Virus record (IMG/VR): IMGVR_UViG_3300037875_000559
Location: 1 to 64,000 of that record
From: a virus
Strand: one strand, 5' to 3'
Length of the DNA: 64,000 bases
This document shows positions 50,548-58,774 of this stretch, one piece after another. Below the pieces are notes generated by a model. The model had not been told where the DNA came from, made no database searches, and saw only the letters and a list, made by a program, of their open reading frames with translations. The position numbers and the translations under genes were made by a program. The first letter of the stretch is position 1; the number at the start of each line of letters is the position of its first letter.

Positions 50548-50751
50548 ATGGGCGACAATAATAAGAATGGTTATGAGATCCGAGAGTCTCTACTTGGTAT
50601 GGCTATCGGCATTCTCTCCGAAAGAGACACTAAAGAACGTGAGAATGAATACTTAAAACCTGAAGGCACTCGTAAGCCTGTTTTGGGTTACGATGTGAAG
50701 GAGGTTCTCGAAACTGCGGAACGACTCTATGAGTTCGTAAACCGTAAGTAA
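50548..50751 (+). CDS. Small conserved-looking phage protein
   Basis: 67 residues, AAAGG 9 bases before ATG 50548. Pattern: YEIRESLLGMAIGILSER, a short linker, and LGYDVKEVLETAERLYEFV. Two helices of this kind recur in a small protein I have seen in many large phages with unknown role. The leader contains an (AC)6-7 tract and a short CTGAG/CTCAG hairpin. Confidence 0.6.
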   Translation: MGDNNKNGYEIRESLLGMAIGILSERDTKERENEYLKPEGTRKPVLGYDVKEVLETAERLYEFVNRK

Positions 50752-50770
50752 ACTTGTTTTTTTAGTGCTT

Positions 50771-50812
50771 CTAACACTAACCTATTCCTCCAAAAGAATA
50801 GGTTAGTGTTAG
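50771..50812. promoter_or_regulatory. Perfect 17-bp inverted repeat between convergent genes
   Basis: CTAACACTAACCTATTC at 50771-50787 and its exact reverse complement at 50796-50812, with an 8-base loop. It lies between the ends of the 50548 and 50858 genes. No U tract follows on either strand, so it is either an unusual bidirectional terminator or a protein-binding site. Confidence 0.6.
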
Positions 50813-50857
50813 AATTACATAAATTATGTAGCGGTTGCTCAACCTGTGGGGTTCAGA

Positions 50858-51223
50858 TTAACCTTCTTCTCCGCCCATTGAGCCACCTGAAACACCCATG
50901 TCAGACATCTCAGTTCCTGCCATACTCATGTCAGACATCTCAGCACCTGCTTCAGTAGATTCTCCACCCATCTCAGTTCCTGCTTCGACAGATTCTCCAC
51001 CCATCTCAGTTCCTGCTTCAGTAGATTCTCCACCCATCTCAGTTCCTGCTTCGACAGATTCTCCTCCCATCTCAGTCCCTGCTTCGACAGATTCTCCTCC
51101 CATCATCTCAGCTCCCGCTGAAGAACCTGCCATACCCATGTCAGAGGTTGTTGAGCTAGTTTCTTTGTCTTTTCCACAGGAGGCTAAGACAAAGATAAGA
51201 GTAATAGTAATAAGTTTTCTCAT
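50858..51223 (-). CDS. Repeat-rich lipoprotein
   Basis: 121 residues with a lipoprotein signal: MRKLITITLIFVLASCG (lipobox LASC, Cys16). AAAGG lies 7 bases before the ATG. The mature part is almost only 11-residue repeats of the type MGGESVEAGTE, rich in Gly, Glu, Met and Thr. Such repeats are reminiscent of lipoproteins from Bradymonadales and related bacteria, so it may derive from the host. It would lie in the outer or inner membrane and may act in exclusion. Confidence 0.6.
   Translation of the reverse strand: MRKLITITLIFVLASCGKDKETSSTTSDMGMAGSSAGAEMMGGESVEAGTEMGGESVEAGTEMGGESTEAGTEMGGESVEAGTEMGGESTEAGAEMSDMSMAGTEMSDMGVSGGSMGGEEG
50941..51105 (-). repeat. Five 33-bp tandem repeats in lipoprotein gene
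   Basis: Five 33-base units, each encoding an 11-residue period with either GESVEAG or GESTEAG. The two unit types alternate, so the array probably grew by 66-bp steps. Confidence 0.85.
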
Positions 51224-51295
51224 AAGAAGACCTTTCTAGGTAATGTTTGTTTGCATGGTGTTTAACATACTAGTTAAAAATAGTAAATAGAGATA

Positions 51296-51922
51296 CTATT
51301 GAAACCTATATATATTCATAGGTTTTTGCTCTATAAACCATTTGTAGTCTTCTTCTAATAACCCCTGAGTAGGTGGTTCTATATTAACGAGGTGTCCATA
51401 GAAAGGCATTTCTAGACTTTGGCAAACTTCCTTATAAGCATTGATGTTTTGCTGATTATCTTCCCAAAGATGTACACTTGTAACATTTTTGAGAGTATTT
51501 ATCTTTTTGAGCAATACGCTTACTTTATATTCGATAGTCTCTAAATGTCTTTCTCTTAAGAAGACTTCATCGAAATCTAGATTTCTTGCAGAGAGTATTT
51601 CTGCGATTCTATATCTCAGACCGCCATTATCTTCTCTTGCAGTACACAAGATAGCCCATGTGTTTTGTGAGCTAATGGATTTTTCAGCTTCTTTTACTGT
51701 TTGGGGGATCCAGTGTCTTGCAGATTGAGGGAAATCTGGGATAAAGGGTCTGCCTAAAGAAATAGCTTCTGACTCCCATTCTCCATATTTCTCATCCTCC
51801 CACCATATGGGTTTAGGAGGGCTCTTGAAAAGAGTCCAATCAAAATCATAGACGTGGAGACTCAGATTTTGAGAAGACTTCTTTAAAAACTTGGTAGCAA
51901 CTCTAGCTGTCTTATTTCTCAT
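51296..51922 (-). CDS. HAD-family protein, Swiss Army Knife RNA repair-like
   Basis: 208 residues. HAD motif I is HVYDFDWTLFKSP (Asp26, Asp28). It is followed by the W-rich PIWWEDEKYGEWE and SLGRPFIPDFP, which mark the SAK/RNA-repair HAD branch. ILCTAREDNGG is motif II and HLWEDNQQNI motif IV. These proteins are proposed to process RNA 3' phosphates in RNA repair operons. A phage may use it to counter tRNA-cleaving defence. Expression is leftward, alone, before the repeat lipoprotein. Confidence 0.7.
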   Translation of the reverse strand: MRNKTARVATKFLKKSSQNLSLHVYDFDWTLFKSPPKPIWWEDEKYGEWESEAISLGRPFIPDFPQSARHWIPQTVKEAEKSISSQNTWAILCTAREDNGGLRYRIAEILSARNLDFDEVFLRERHLETIEYKVSVLLKKINTLKNVTSVHLWEDNQQNINAYKEVCQSLEMPFYGHLVNIEPPTQGLLEEDYKWFIEQKPMNIYRFQ

Positions 51923-52004
51923 ATACCTCTCCTTTTTCTATTCTCTACACATAGAATAAAAACAAAAAGGAGCGTTTTCTAGAGTCTACAGGAGCGAACT
52001 TTAA

Positions 52005-52187
52005 TTATTTCTCTCTTGCTTCAAGTACCGCTTTTCGGATTTCCTTACACTCAGCAATCACTTCTTGCATCGTCTTTCTAATACGAGTGCCAGCAGATTT
52101 GTTGCCTTTGTCGCATTTCCCGGCATCTTCTTGAGATTCAGTTAGAAGTTTAGTTAGCTTTTCCATTTTCTCTGTAATAGTACTCAT
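52005..52187 (-). CDS. Histone H1-like small protein (Hc1 type)
   Basis: 60 residues, helical. The pattern KCDKGNKSAGTRIRKTMQEV resembles chlamydial Hc1-type proteins (GNKAAAxRVR) and small bacterial H1-like proteins that bind DNA. It is short, without the Lys/Ala-rich C-terminal tail. A role in phage or host DNA compaction is plausible. Confidence 0.6.
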   Translation of the reverse strand: MSTITEKMEKLTKLLTESQEDAGKCDKGNKSAGTRIRKTMQEVIAECKEIRKAVLEAREK

Positions 52188-52242
52188 AGGTGAGTCCTTT
52201 CTATTTTAAATTGGGTTCTGAACTTCAGACTATACCAACTCG

Positions 52243-52605
52243 TCAAAGAGGTTTTTCTATTTTTTTCAGCTCTTGTAATATTTTTTTCTTATTAGTGCCG
52301 ATTTTTTTCAATATTTCTGAGTCCATTTTAGAGATTGCACACCTAGCATATAGGTCTCTCAGATGTGGCTCACTTTCTTCCATCATGTAAAGAACACCAT
52401 CGTCTGAAACCCAAACTTTTTCTGCACCTTTGGCGATATTTTGAGCAAACAGAATAGTTAGACCATGCTCTTCTATCCATTTCTTTGCTTTTACTATCGC
52501 TTCAGGTTTTTTTTGTAGGAAATCTTCTAATATATCTAAAGGCAATCTACTTTGAGGTTTTACTCTTCGCCAAGAAAGCTCTCCAAATTTGTTTTTCTTG
52601 CTCAT
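52243..52605 (-). CDS. Hypothetical protein, helical
   Basis: 120 residues from ATG 52605 (AGGGAG upstream; a TTG precedes it directly). LDILEDFLQKKPEAIVKAKKW is a helix; KVWVSDDGVLYMMEESEPHL a strand pair; the end is Lys-rich (KKIGTNKKKILQELKKIEK). No family recognised. It overlaps the upstream gene by 59 bases, a sign of compact coding. Confidence 0.5.
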   Translation of the reverse strand: MSKKNKFGELSWRRVKPQSRLPLDILEDFLQKKPEAIVKAKKWIEEHGLTILFAQNIAKGAEKVWVSDDGVLYMMEESEPHLRDLYARCAISKMDSEILKKIGTNKKKILQELKKIEKPL

Positions 52606-52780
52606 CAAAGCTCCCTAGCTTTACAATTTGTTTACCCTCATCTCCTTTTTTTATTTGTTGTGGGTGTGTATAGACCCCTTCCAAAGCAAAAGCGGTTAAG
52701 TGGAGTTTGATTAAATCTTTCTTACCTAAAGCGACTATTCTACCTTTGAGTATTTCCGCTACTATTTCTACTTCTAACAT
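52547..52780 (-). CDS. Hypothetical small protein
   Basis: 77 residues: a strand start (LEVEIVAEILKGRIVALGKK), helix, and a Lys-rich end. No motif. The ATG overlaps the stop of the 52780 gene (TAATG), suggesting coupled translation. The end overlaps the next gene by 59 bases. Confidence 0.5.
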   Translation of the reverse strand: MLEVEIVAEILKGRIVALGKKDLIKLHLTAFALEGVYTHPQQIKKGDEGKQIVKLGSFDEQEKQIWRAFLAKSKTSK

Positions 52781-53289
52781 TAGTTGTCTCCCATTTTGAA
52801 TACCCCCCCAACTTTAACTTCATTTTTAGAAGCTACAGCCCAAGGGTCAGATACCGGCTTTCGTTCTACATTACCACCAACAATGATACTTTGAGCAGGT
52901 ACATTAAAACTTTTTATGTTGGTGGGTTGAGCTTCTTGTGGTGTTTCACTCTTTATTTCTAAAATGACCTTTTTTTCTTCAGAAATGGTTTGAGTAGGAG
53001 GGGGTGTCTCAACAGGATTCTTATTTTCAGAACCCCAAACTTCTACCACTCCAGTATATTCTAATGTCTCAAGGTCTGAAATACCCTCCCAACGAGAGCT
53101 TTCCTCTTTCTTTACAATGTTAGGGTTCACTAGCATACGATCTTCTTGGGTTCTTATTCTTTTGTCCCAAGAAGAGAAAGCCCAATCTGCACGAAAACAT
53201 TCTCTGTTTTTACACCTATCGCAGAAGGTCTGTTTAAACTCTTTTTCAGACAAACCCATATCGTTGCACTCTACATAAAGGTCTTTCAT
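52780..53289 (-). CDS. Small zinc-knuckle protein with disordered tail
   Basis: 169 residues. N-terminal FCDRCKNRECFRADWAFSSW (CxxCxxxxC) probably binds zinc, with a Trp/Arg-rich helix next to it. The rest is low complexity with many Pro, Thr, Glu and Val residues. The C-terminus ends in VGGVFKMGDN. It lies 8 bases downstream of the DNA polymerase gene and may aid replication. No function assigned. Confidence 0.55.
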   Translation of the reverse strand: MKDLYVECNDMGLSEKEFKQTFCDRCKNRECFRADWAFSSWDKRIRTQEDRMLVNPNIVKKEESSRWEGISDLETLEYTGVVEVWGSENKNPVETPPPTQTISEEKKVILEIKSETPQEAQPTNIKSFNVPAQSIIVGGNVERKPVSDPWAVASKNEVKVGGVFKMGDN

Positions 53290-53297
53290 CTTTTATC

Positions 53298-56033
53298 TCA
53301 CAGCAAAGTGTTTATATTTCTTCCTTCAAAAAAGACCTGTGTCTTTTTATCCTTGTTTTCATTTAACCACAAAGCTAGTGCTTCTGCTTCTTTTTTTGTC
53401 AGCTCTTTGATTTCGTATCTCTCTGTAGATTCAGAAATAGTGGTTTTTTCAGTAGCTTCCGTTGTCACTATTTCTTCTTTTTCACTTTCTTTAAATATAG
53501 AATAAAGCTCATCTACTTCATTTTGTGTGGTTTGTCTCTCTTCAGCAGAGTACTTGTAATCTGTATTATGACTATCACATTCTTTACATATAGCTTCAGA
53601 AATAGTGGTTTTGATTTTACCTGTCTCGCCACAATCTAAGCACTTAAATCCTTTAAGTATTTTCTCACCTGCGGTTCGCTCTTTGATGTCTTTTACATCG
53701 TAAGGTACATCCCAACGCTTACCTAGTTCCACATCTACTAGAAGAGGCACAGCCCAATTTTGTGAAGCTATCGCTTTATTTCTAGCCATGATCTTAGAAA
53801 TTATTACGATGGCTTCTTCTAGTATAGAAGAATGTATTTCAAACACGATCTCGTCATGTACTGTAAGAATCATGTGGAGTTTGTCGAACCAATTCTTCTG
53901 CTTAACTGCTTTGTAGATCAAGCTCATAGCAAGTTTGGTTATGTCTGCGGATGTTCCTTGAATCGGGCCATTTACCGCTTTTCTCTCGTCTTTAGATTTC
54001 CTTCTAAAATCTTCAGATTTAATCTCAGGTAAAGGTTGTACTCTACCAAAAGCAGTTCTGACGTAGCCTTGTTTTCTCCCTAGTTTGTGTTGATGACTCC
54101 ACCAACCTGTGAGAGTCTTATAAGTAGATGTAAACTTTCGGAACTTTTCTTCTCCCTCTTCGGCAGTACAACCTTCAATGGATCTTTGTACTGCTTTACC
54201 AGTACCTCCGTAAGAAAGTGCAAAGTTACAACGCTTACCATGCCCTCTCAAGGCTTTCCAACGAGGGTCTTTCTTAGCTTGCTCTCCGTAGAAAGCAACT
54301 GCTGTGATTGTGTGTAGATCCCCAATCTTGTCAGATCCACACTTTGGACAAAAAGGGGGTGTCTCGATGGGTAAATTGTTTTCTACTATTTCTTGGGGTA
54401 GCTCATATCCACACTCAGAACATTGGTAAAATGCTTTGATCCATTTAGGTTCATTGGAGAGGTTTGTTACAAGTCTTAACTCCACTCCTGCATAGTCTAT
54501 GGCTACAAGCCAATTTTCTTTATTTCTCACATCAACACAGCTTCGCATTTGGTTGACTATGCGAGGCTTATTTGAGTCATATGAAGACGGGATTCCTTGA
54601 AAGGGTACACGACACCCTCCGTCTTTGGTCTTTTGTGGGTCTTTTGTAGTCTTACAGCTAAAGCGACCTGTGTCAGCAGAAAACTGCTTAAACGAAGGTT
54701 TGAGCGTACCGTCTCTCCCTACGTCTTCTAAGAATGGTATGAGATACTGATTTAAGGCTCTACTGATATTTCTTAGTCTTTTCATTTTAGCCATAAAGGG
54801 GAACTCTTTATAGGACTTCTCGATCACGTCATCGAGAACATCAGCCCCTGTTTTAACCTGCCCCGACTTTTCAGATAATTGTAAGTTGGGGATATTAAGC
54901 TCACGAAATAGCAAACCTAACTGTTGTGGGGACATAATGTCATATACGAGAGGGAACTCGATATTTTCAGTACCCTCTCTTCCCACATAATTCACTGTTT
55001 TTTGGGTTGTTTGTTTGGGGTCGGGGTATAAGCGTTTTGCTTCTTTACGAGCTTCGTCTAAGATTATCTTATAAAACAAACCGCTCTCAATCTTCTCGGT
55101 ATTGAAATGGTTCTCGCCTTTCAACTCGCCTTTCATAAGTCTAAGAAAGGAGGGGGTGATGTCTCTTTTGAGTATATCTTTAGCACCACGATATACTTCT
55201 AGTAACGAATCCCACCATTCTTGGTGTCCCTCTAAAATAAACTCTTTTGTTTTTACAGGATCTACATGGACACGACAACGGTGCATCCAACGCACTGAAA
55301 CAGCACACGATTTCTCTAAGTTATACATGGAGTCCGAATGCTCAGGGAGTTCAACATATTTCTTTCTCTGTATGTTGAATACTCTTAGCGTACATAGTGG
55401 GTCTGCTCCTGCATATAAAACACTTGGTCGCCATGAGGGGTCTAGTGTGGAGTAGTCTTTAACCTTTGTTTCGGGCAACAGTTCCTTAAGCTCGATCATT
55501 TCCATCCCACAAAGATTTTTAGAAAGAGCTTTGAGTCCACGACCTCCTTTTTCTCGTGGGTTGAGAAGATAAGTCAGAATAAGAGTGTCTTCCCATTTTC
55601 TCCCGCTGTTAAATCTTTCTCTTCCTAAGTTGAAGAATCCATTATAGTCGAGAAACTCTAAGTCAAAGTTAGCGTTGTGGAATACAGGGTTGGCTTCAAC
55701 TTCAGTTGAGAATAAGCGAGCGAACTCCATCCCTAAGACAGACCAAGGAAGATTATGTTCAGAGCCTTGTTTATGTCCTACAGGGAAATAATAGGCTTTG
55801 TCTTCTGTAGGAGCGATACCGATCCCTACAATAGAGTCTATGGTTCTCCCCCCATAGACTCTGCTGTCTAGTCCTGTAGTCTCTATGTCACACCCATAAT
55901 AATCTGAAGCAATACACTCATCTATTGCTTGAGAGATGTTTTCTTTTGTTCCAAGTATTAGCTCTACGTCTGCCATCCAGTCTTTCGGCTTAATGTCGGG
56001 TCGTCTTATTTCTTCTAAAAAATCAGAAAACAT
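53298..56033 (-). CDS. DNA polymerase I (family A) with zinc-ribbon insertions
   Basis: 911 residues. 3'-5' exonuclease: YGCDIETTGLDS (about 46-57) and FHNANFDLEFLDY. Polymerase motif A is AIDYAGVELRLV (about 510), motif B is GKRCNFALSYGGTGKAV with Lys, Phe and Tyr-Gly of the O helix, and motif C is VHDEIVFEI (about 725). The Phe at the sugar-selective site predicts discrimination against dideoxynucleotides. Two additions: a ribbon CSEC...CPKC about 533-565 between motif A and the LHTITA helix, and CLDC...CKEC about 795-815 after motif C, plus a 100-residue Glu/Thr tail. No 5'-3' exonuclease. This is the probable replicative enzyme. Confidence 0.93.
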   Translation of the reverse strand: MFSDFLEEIRRPDIKPKDWMADVELILGTKENISQAIDECIASDYYGCDIETTGLDSRVYGGRTIDSIVGIGIAPTEDKAYYFPVGHKQGSEHNLPWSVLGMEFARLFSTEVEANPVFHNANFDLEFLDYNGFFNLGRERFNSGRKWEDTLILTYLLNPREKGGRGLKALSKNLCGMEMIELKELLPETKVKDYSTLDPSWRPSVLYAGADPLCTLRVFNIQRKKYVELPEHSDSMYNLEKSCAVSVRWMHRCRVHVDPVKTKEFILEGHQEWWDSLLEVYRGAKDILKRDITPSFLRLMKGELKGENHFNTEKIESGLFYKIILDEARKEAKRLYPDPKQTTQKTVNYVGREGTENIEFPLVYDIMSPQQLGLLFRELNIPNLQLSEKSGQVKTGADVLDDVIEKSYKEFPFMAKMKRLRNISRALNQYLIPFLEDVGRDGTLKPSFKQFSADTGRFSCKTTKDPQKTKDGGCRVPFQGIPSSYDSNKPRIVNQMRSCVDVRNKENWLVAIDYAGVELRLVTNLSNEPKWIKAFYQCSECGYELPQEIVENNLPIETPPFCPKCGSDKIGDLHTITAVAFYGEQAKKDPRWKALRGHGKRCNFALSYGGTGKAVQRSIEGCTAEEGEEKFRKFTSTYKTLTGWWSHQHKLGRKQGYVRTAFGRVQPLPEIKSEDFRRKSKDERKAVNGPIQGTSADITKLAMSLIYKAVKQKNWFDKLHMILTVHDEIVFEIHSSILEEAIVIISKIMARNKAIASQNWAVPLLVDVELGKRWDVPYDVKDIKERTAGEKILKGFKCLDCGETGKIKTTISEAICKECDSHNTDYKYSAEERQTTQNEVDELYSIFKESEKEEIVTTEATEKTTISESTERYEIKELTKKEAEALALWLNENKDKKTQVFFEGRNINTLL

Positions 56034-56097
56034 ACACTCTCCTGTTAATATGTTTATATTGCTTCTATGTATATATAGCTAAAAGGAGAAAAGTCAC

Positions 56098-56445
56098 ATG
56101 GCTAATTTTTGGATAAATAAGGAAGGACAGAACACGCTTAAAGGTAGTCACACGAACCCTTCTAATCGTATTTATTTGCCCGACCATCTGATTGCTGAGT
56201 TCCTATTGGACTACCCATATTCAAGAGCGGATTTTTGGAATCTATTTAAGACCATGTTACCAGAAGAGCAGTTTAGGCTACAAGAAATAATAGATGCGTA
56301 CCCAAGTTTGCTTGTAGATCGAGAAGAATACCAACAGGCAGAGGATACTTTTCAAAGTAGAGCAAATAAACAGCGAGTTAACACTATTTCTAAGATTAAG
56401 CCGAAAGAAGATACGCCTAAAAAAACATTGCGAGTGAACAGATAG
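56098..56445 (+). CDS. Hypothetical protein
   Basis: 115 residues, AAAGGAG upstream. LIAEFLLDYPYSRADFWNLF and MLPEEQFRLQEIIDAYP are helices. The tail is basic (KIKPKEDTPKKTLRVNR). No family recognised. Followed by the AGTTTATTTAT element and a membrane-protein gene. Confidence 0.55.
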   Translation: MANFWINKEGQNTLKGSHTNPSNRIYLPDHLIAEFLLDYPYSRADFWNLFKTMLPEEQFRLQEIIDAYPSLLVDREEYQQAEDTFQSRANKQRVNTISKIKPKEDTPKKTLRVNR

Positions 56446-56454
56446 TTTATTTAT
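56444..56454 (+). promoter_or_regulatory. Candidate phage promoter element AGTTTATTTAT
   Basis: Exact 11-mer, beginning at the stop of the 56098 gene and 41 bases before ATG 56496. Third exact copy in the window (see 6690 and 10083). It would serve the membrane protein, GNAT and topoisomerase genes. Confidence 0.4.
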
Positions 56455-56495
56455 CATTTAGTTAAGATAAGAAATAAAATTAAAGGAGAACTCTC

Positions 56496-56840
56496 ATGTC
56501 TCAAGACCCAACACAGCTCGATAAACTACCTCTCAAAAGCAAAAAGTTCCTAGCGTATTTGATTGCTGACATAGGATGGAAGATCCTCATGTTTTATGTA
56601 ATATGGGAGTACCAAACTAAGATTGAGCATTATGCTTTTATGGTTCTTGTTACTATGATCGTAACAAGCGGCTTCATTCAGATCGGCTATATTTTAGGGC
56701 AAGCTGCTCTTGATAAATATACAACCGTTGCTGTTTCTGCTCTCGATAGAGAGGGTAAAAGTCCAACACCACCTTCATCACCTCAGAAAAAGAAAGAGGG
56801 TGCTTCTGAAGAAGGTGGAGACTTTGATGGGACTCTTTAA
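56496..56840 (+). CDS. Two-span membrane protein
   Basis: 114 residues, AAAGGAG upstream. LPLKSKKFLAYLIADIGWKI leads into a first span (ILMFYVIWEY); a second is AFMVLVTMIVTSGFIQIGYI. The C-terminal 35 residues are Pro/Ser/Glu/Gly-rich and cytoplasmic-like. LKSKKFLAYL-AxIGWK is a pattern I recall from phage membrane proteins of holin-like size, with no proven role. The stop overlaps the GNAT start by 14 bases. Confidence 0.5.
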   Translation: MSQDPTQLDKLPLKSKKFLAYLIADIGWKILMFYVIWEYQTKIEHYAFMVLVTMIVTSGFIQIGYILGQAALDKYTTVAVSALDREGKSPTPPSSPQKKKEGASEEGGDFDGTL

Positions 56841-57363
56841 AGAAAGAAATAATGCATCTGCAAAAAGAGTAGCGGAGAAGTTTTCTTCTTCGATTAAGAA
56901 TAAAAACTTCACTCTTCCAATACAATACGAAAAGGATTTAACAGTAAGTCCTTTTGGGATTAGTCTTGTTTTAAATTTGCAGTATGAGGGTGGAGATGTA
57001 GGGTTTATCTCAGGCTATATAGATCCGATAAAACAGACTGGTGTCTCTGCATATCAGTGTGCTTCAGATATTCGGAGTTTGTCCCAACAACACCCCTCTG
57101 TTAATACCAAGAAAGGTGAGATTAGGCTTGTTGCGGTCGGTCAGTCTGAACTATACAAACCATATAGAGGTGTGGGTTTAGGGGTTCAGATGTACACAGA
57201 ATTCCTCCGCTCTGTTTGGGACAAGGTTAGAAAGCCTTTCATATTTATTCCAGATGCTTGTGATGTAGGTAGGACTTCAGACGACGCAAGAAGGGTTTGG
57301 AAGTCTTTAGCTAGAAATAAACCCTCTTCTAATCTTTGTATTACGATCTTGAACCGACCATAA
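56827..57363 (+). CDS. GNAT-like acetyltransferase
   Basis: 178 residues from ATG 56827, 6 bases after GGTGGAG and inside the end of the preceding gene. The CoA-binding region is PYRGVGLGVQMYTEFLR (about 117-133), then KPFIFIPDA and the family end SDDARRVWKSLARNKPSSN with LCITILNRP. A basic N-terminal helix (ASAKRVAEKFSSSI) resembles the targeting-like helices. Paralogues are at 20871 and 61121. Substrate unknown. Confidence 0.65.
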   Translation: MGLFKERNNASAKRVAEKFSSSIKNKNFTLPIQYEKDLTVSPFGISLVLNLQYEGGDVGFISGYIDPIKQTGVSAYQCASDIRSLSQQHPSVNTKKGEIRLVAVGQSELYKPYRGVGLGVQMYTEFLRSVWDKVRKPFIFIPDACDVGRTSDDARRVWKSLARNKPSSNLCITILNRP

Positions 57364-57375
57364 GGAGAAATAGGA

Positions 57376-58731
57376 ATGCCTAAGTACAATTTAAATTTAG
57401 TACAACAAAGAGAGCAAGCCCGTCATGTTACTCAAGCTCTAAGTGCATATACTCGTTTAGCTAGAGAAGTTGTGAGTATGGGTGCTTCAGCGAAAGCAGA
57501 CTCTAATCCAAAAAGAAGATTTACACAGCTTGCTAGATCCTCTTCAAAGGTGTCTGCTTTTTTAGATGCTTTTATAGGGCAACCTACAGACTATTCTGTG
57601 GCATATAGTTTTCGTGAGAAATGTATATATGCTCTTAGAGATCAGCTCTTAGGTTTAAAAACACAGGCTGAAGCCGAAGAAATAATTACTAAGAATGCAG
57701 AGAAGTCCTACATACAAATGTCTGTCTCTTCTGCTCAGAAGAACTTGAGAGGTCTTTTACCACCTGAAATAAAGGCGTTCTTACCTGAGAACATTGTGAT
57801 TGAGACTGACGATGACGGGTCTATTACAAGTATGACGGATGTTTTTGGTAATGAGAAAGACGACCTTCAAACTAAAGTCAATTTAGTTCGTAAAATTGTG
57901 ACTGATTACAATAAGATTGTGAAACAGGTGAAGAAAGATCTAGCTTCAAAGAATGAGCGTACTAAGTTCAAGGCAATAGTGACTTCTATTCTTATGGAAA
58001 CAGGAATCCGACCTGGACGAGAAGGAAATGCGTCTAAAGTAGCAGGGGTGCTAATAGAGACATTCGGGGCTGTAACTTTAGCTCCCGAACACATTACTTT
58101 TGTAAAAAGTAACCTTGCTGAGTTGAAGTTCGTGGGGAAGGCAGGGACTGTGAATGTTGCGTCTCTTTCAGATAATGCTGTGATTAGAGAACTCAAAAAC
58201 TACGCATTAAAAGCTTTAAAAGGTAAATTGAAGCGTGTTTTTGTAGATAGAAATGGTATTTCACTATCTCATGTAGAGATAAACTACTATTTCCAAGAAT
58301 ACTTTGGGTCTATCCGACCTTCTGACTTGAGAAAATATAAAGCTACAGAGCAGATGTTTGAAGCATTGAAAGAAGAGCAACAGAAGTTACAGGCGAATAT
58401 CTTAAAATTCGTAGATGAAGAGGCTGAAGACTTAAAAGAGCGAGTTCTGTCCGAAATAGTGAACACTTTGAATCTTGCAGTCGAGCGAGCGAAATCGTCT
58501 CTGAGTCATTTATCAGGAGCAGATACCGTTGGGTATTATATTAATCCCGATGTCGTCTTGTCTTTTCTCTCACAAGGATTTGTTGACGCAGACTTGAAGA
58601 GTGCGATCATTAAGAATGACCGTACTCTTTCTTTTGATGTGGATGTTTTTGTACAGCATGCACTTTCTAAGAGAGGTTCTTCTTCTCACAATCTGCTTTC
58701 TATTTTCACAGAAATCGAAAATATGTTTTAA
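57376..58731 (+). CDS. DNA topoisomerase IB-like protein
   Basis: 451 residues. Catalytic domain about 190-400: METGIRPGREGN with Arg212, ELKFVGKAGT with Lys255, PSDLRKYKAT with Arg319, and SHLSGADTVGYYINP with His378 and the candidate nucleophile Tyr387 or Tyr388. These fit the Arg-Lys-Arg-His-Tyr set of type IB enzymes, which relax supercoils through a 3'-phosphotyrosine link. Residues 1-120 are helical, with an amphipathic start (RHVTQALSAYTRLAREVVSM). The insert between Arg319 and His378 is longer than in bacterial enzymes. GGAG precedes the ATG. Confidence 0.75.
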   Translation: MPKYNLNLVQQREQARHVTQALSAYTRLAREVVSMGASAKADSNPKRRFTQLARSSSKVSAFLDAFIGQPTDYSVAYSFREKCIYALRDQLLGLKTQAEAEEIITKNAEKSYIQMSVSSAQKNLRGLLPPEIKAFLPENIVIETDDDGSITSMTDVFGNEKDDLQTKVNLVRKIVTDYNKIVKQVKKDLASKNERTKFKAIVTSILMETGIRPGREGNASKVAGVLIETFGAVTLAPEHITFVKSNLAELKFVGKAGTVNVASLSDNAVIRELKNYALKALKGKLKRVFVDRNGISLSHVEINYYFQEYFGSIRPSDLRKYKATEQMFEALKEEQQKLQANILKFVDEEAEDLKERVLSEIVNTLNLAVERAKSSLSHLSGADTVGYYINPDVVLSFLSQGFVDADLKSAIIKNDRTLSFDVDVFVQHALSKRGSSSHNLLSIFTEIENMF

Positions 58732-58774
58732 TCTTCGGTATGCTCCTTTATACAAAGACGAAGGAGGTGTTGTT

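Noticed and set aside
50898-51239. A 113-residue rightward frame rich in Pro/Ser/Val across the lipoprotein gene
   Set aside because: It is the antisense of the 33-bp repeats. The leftward frame has a lipoprotein signal and a ribosome site, and the rightward frame has neither.
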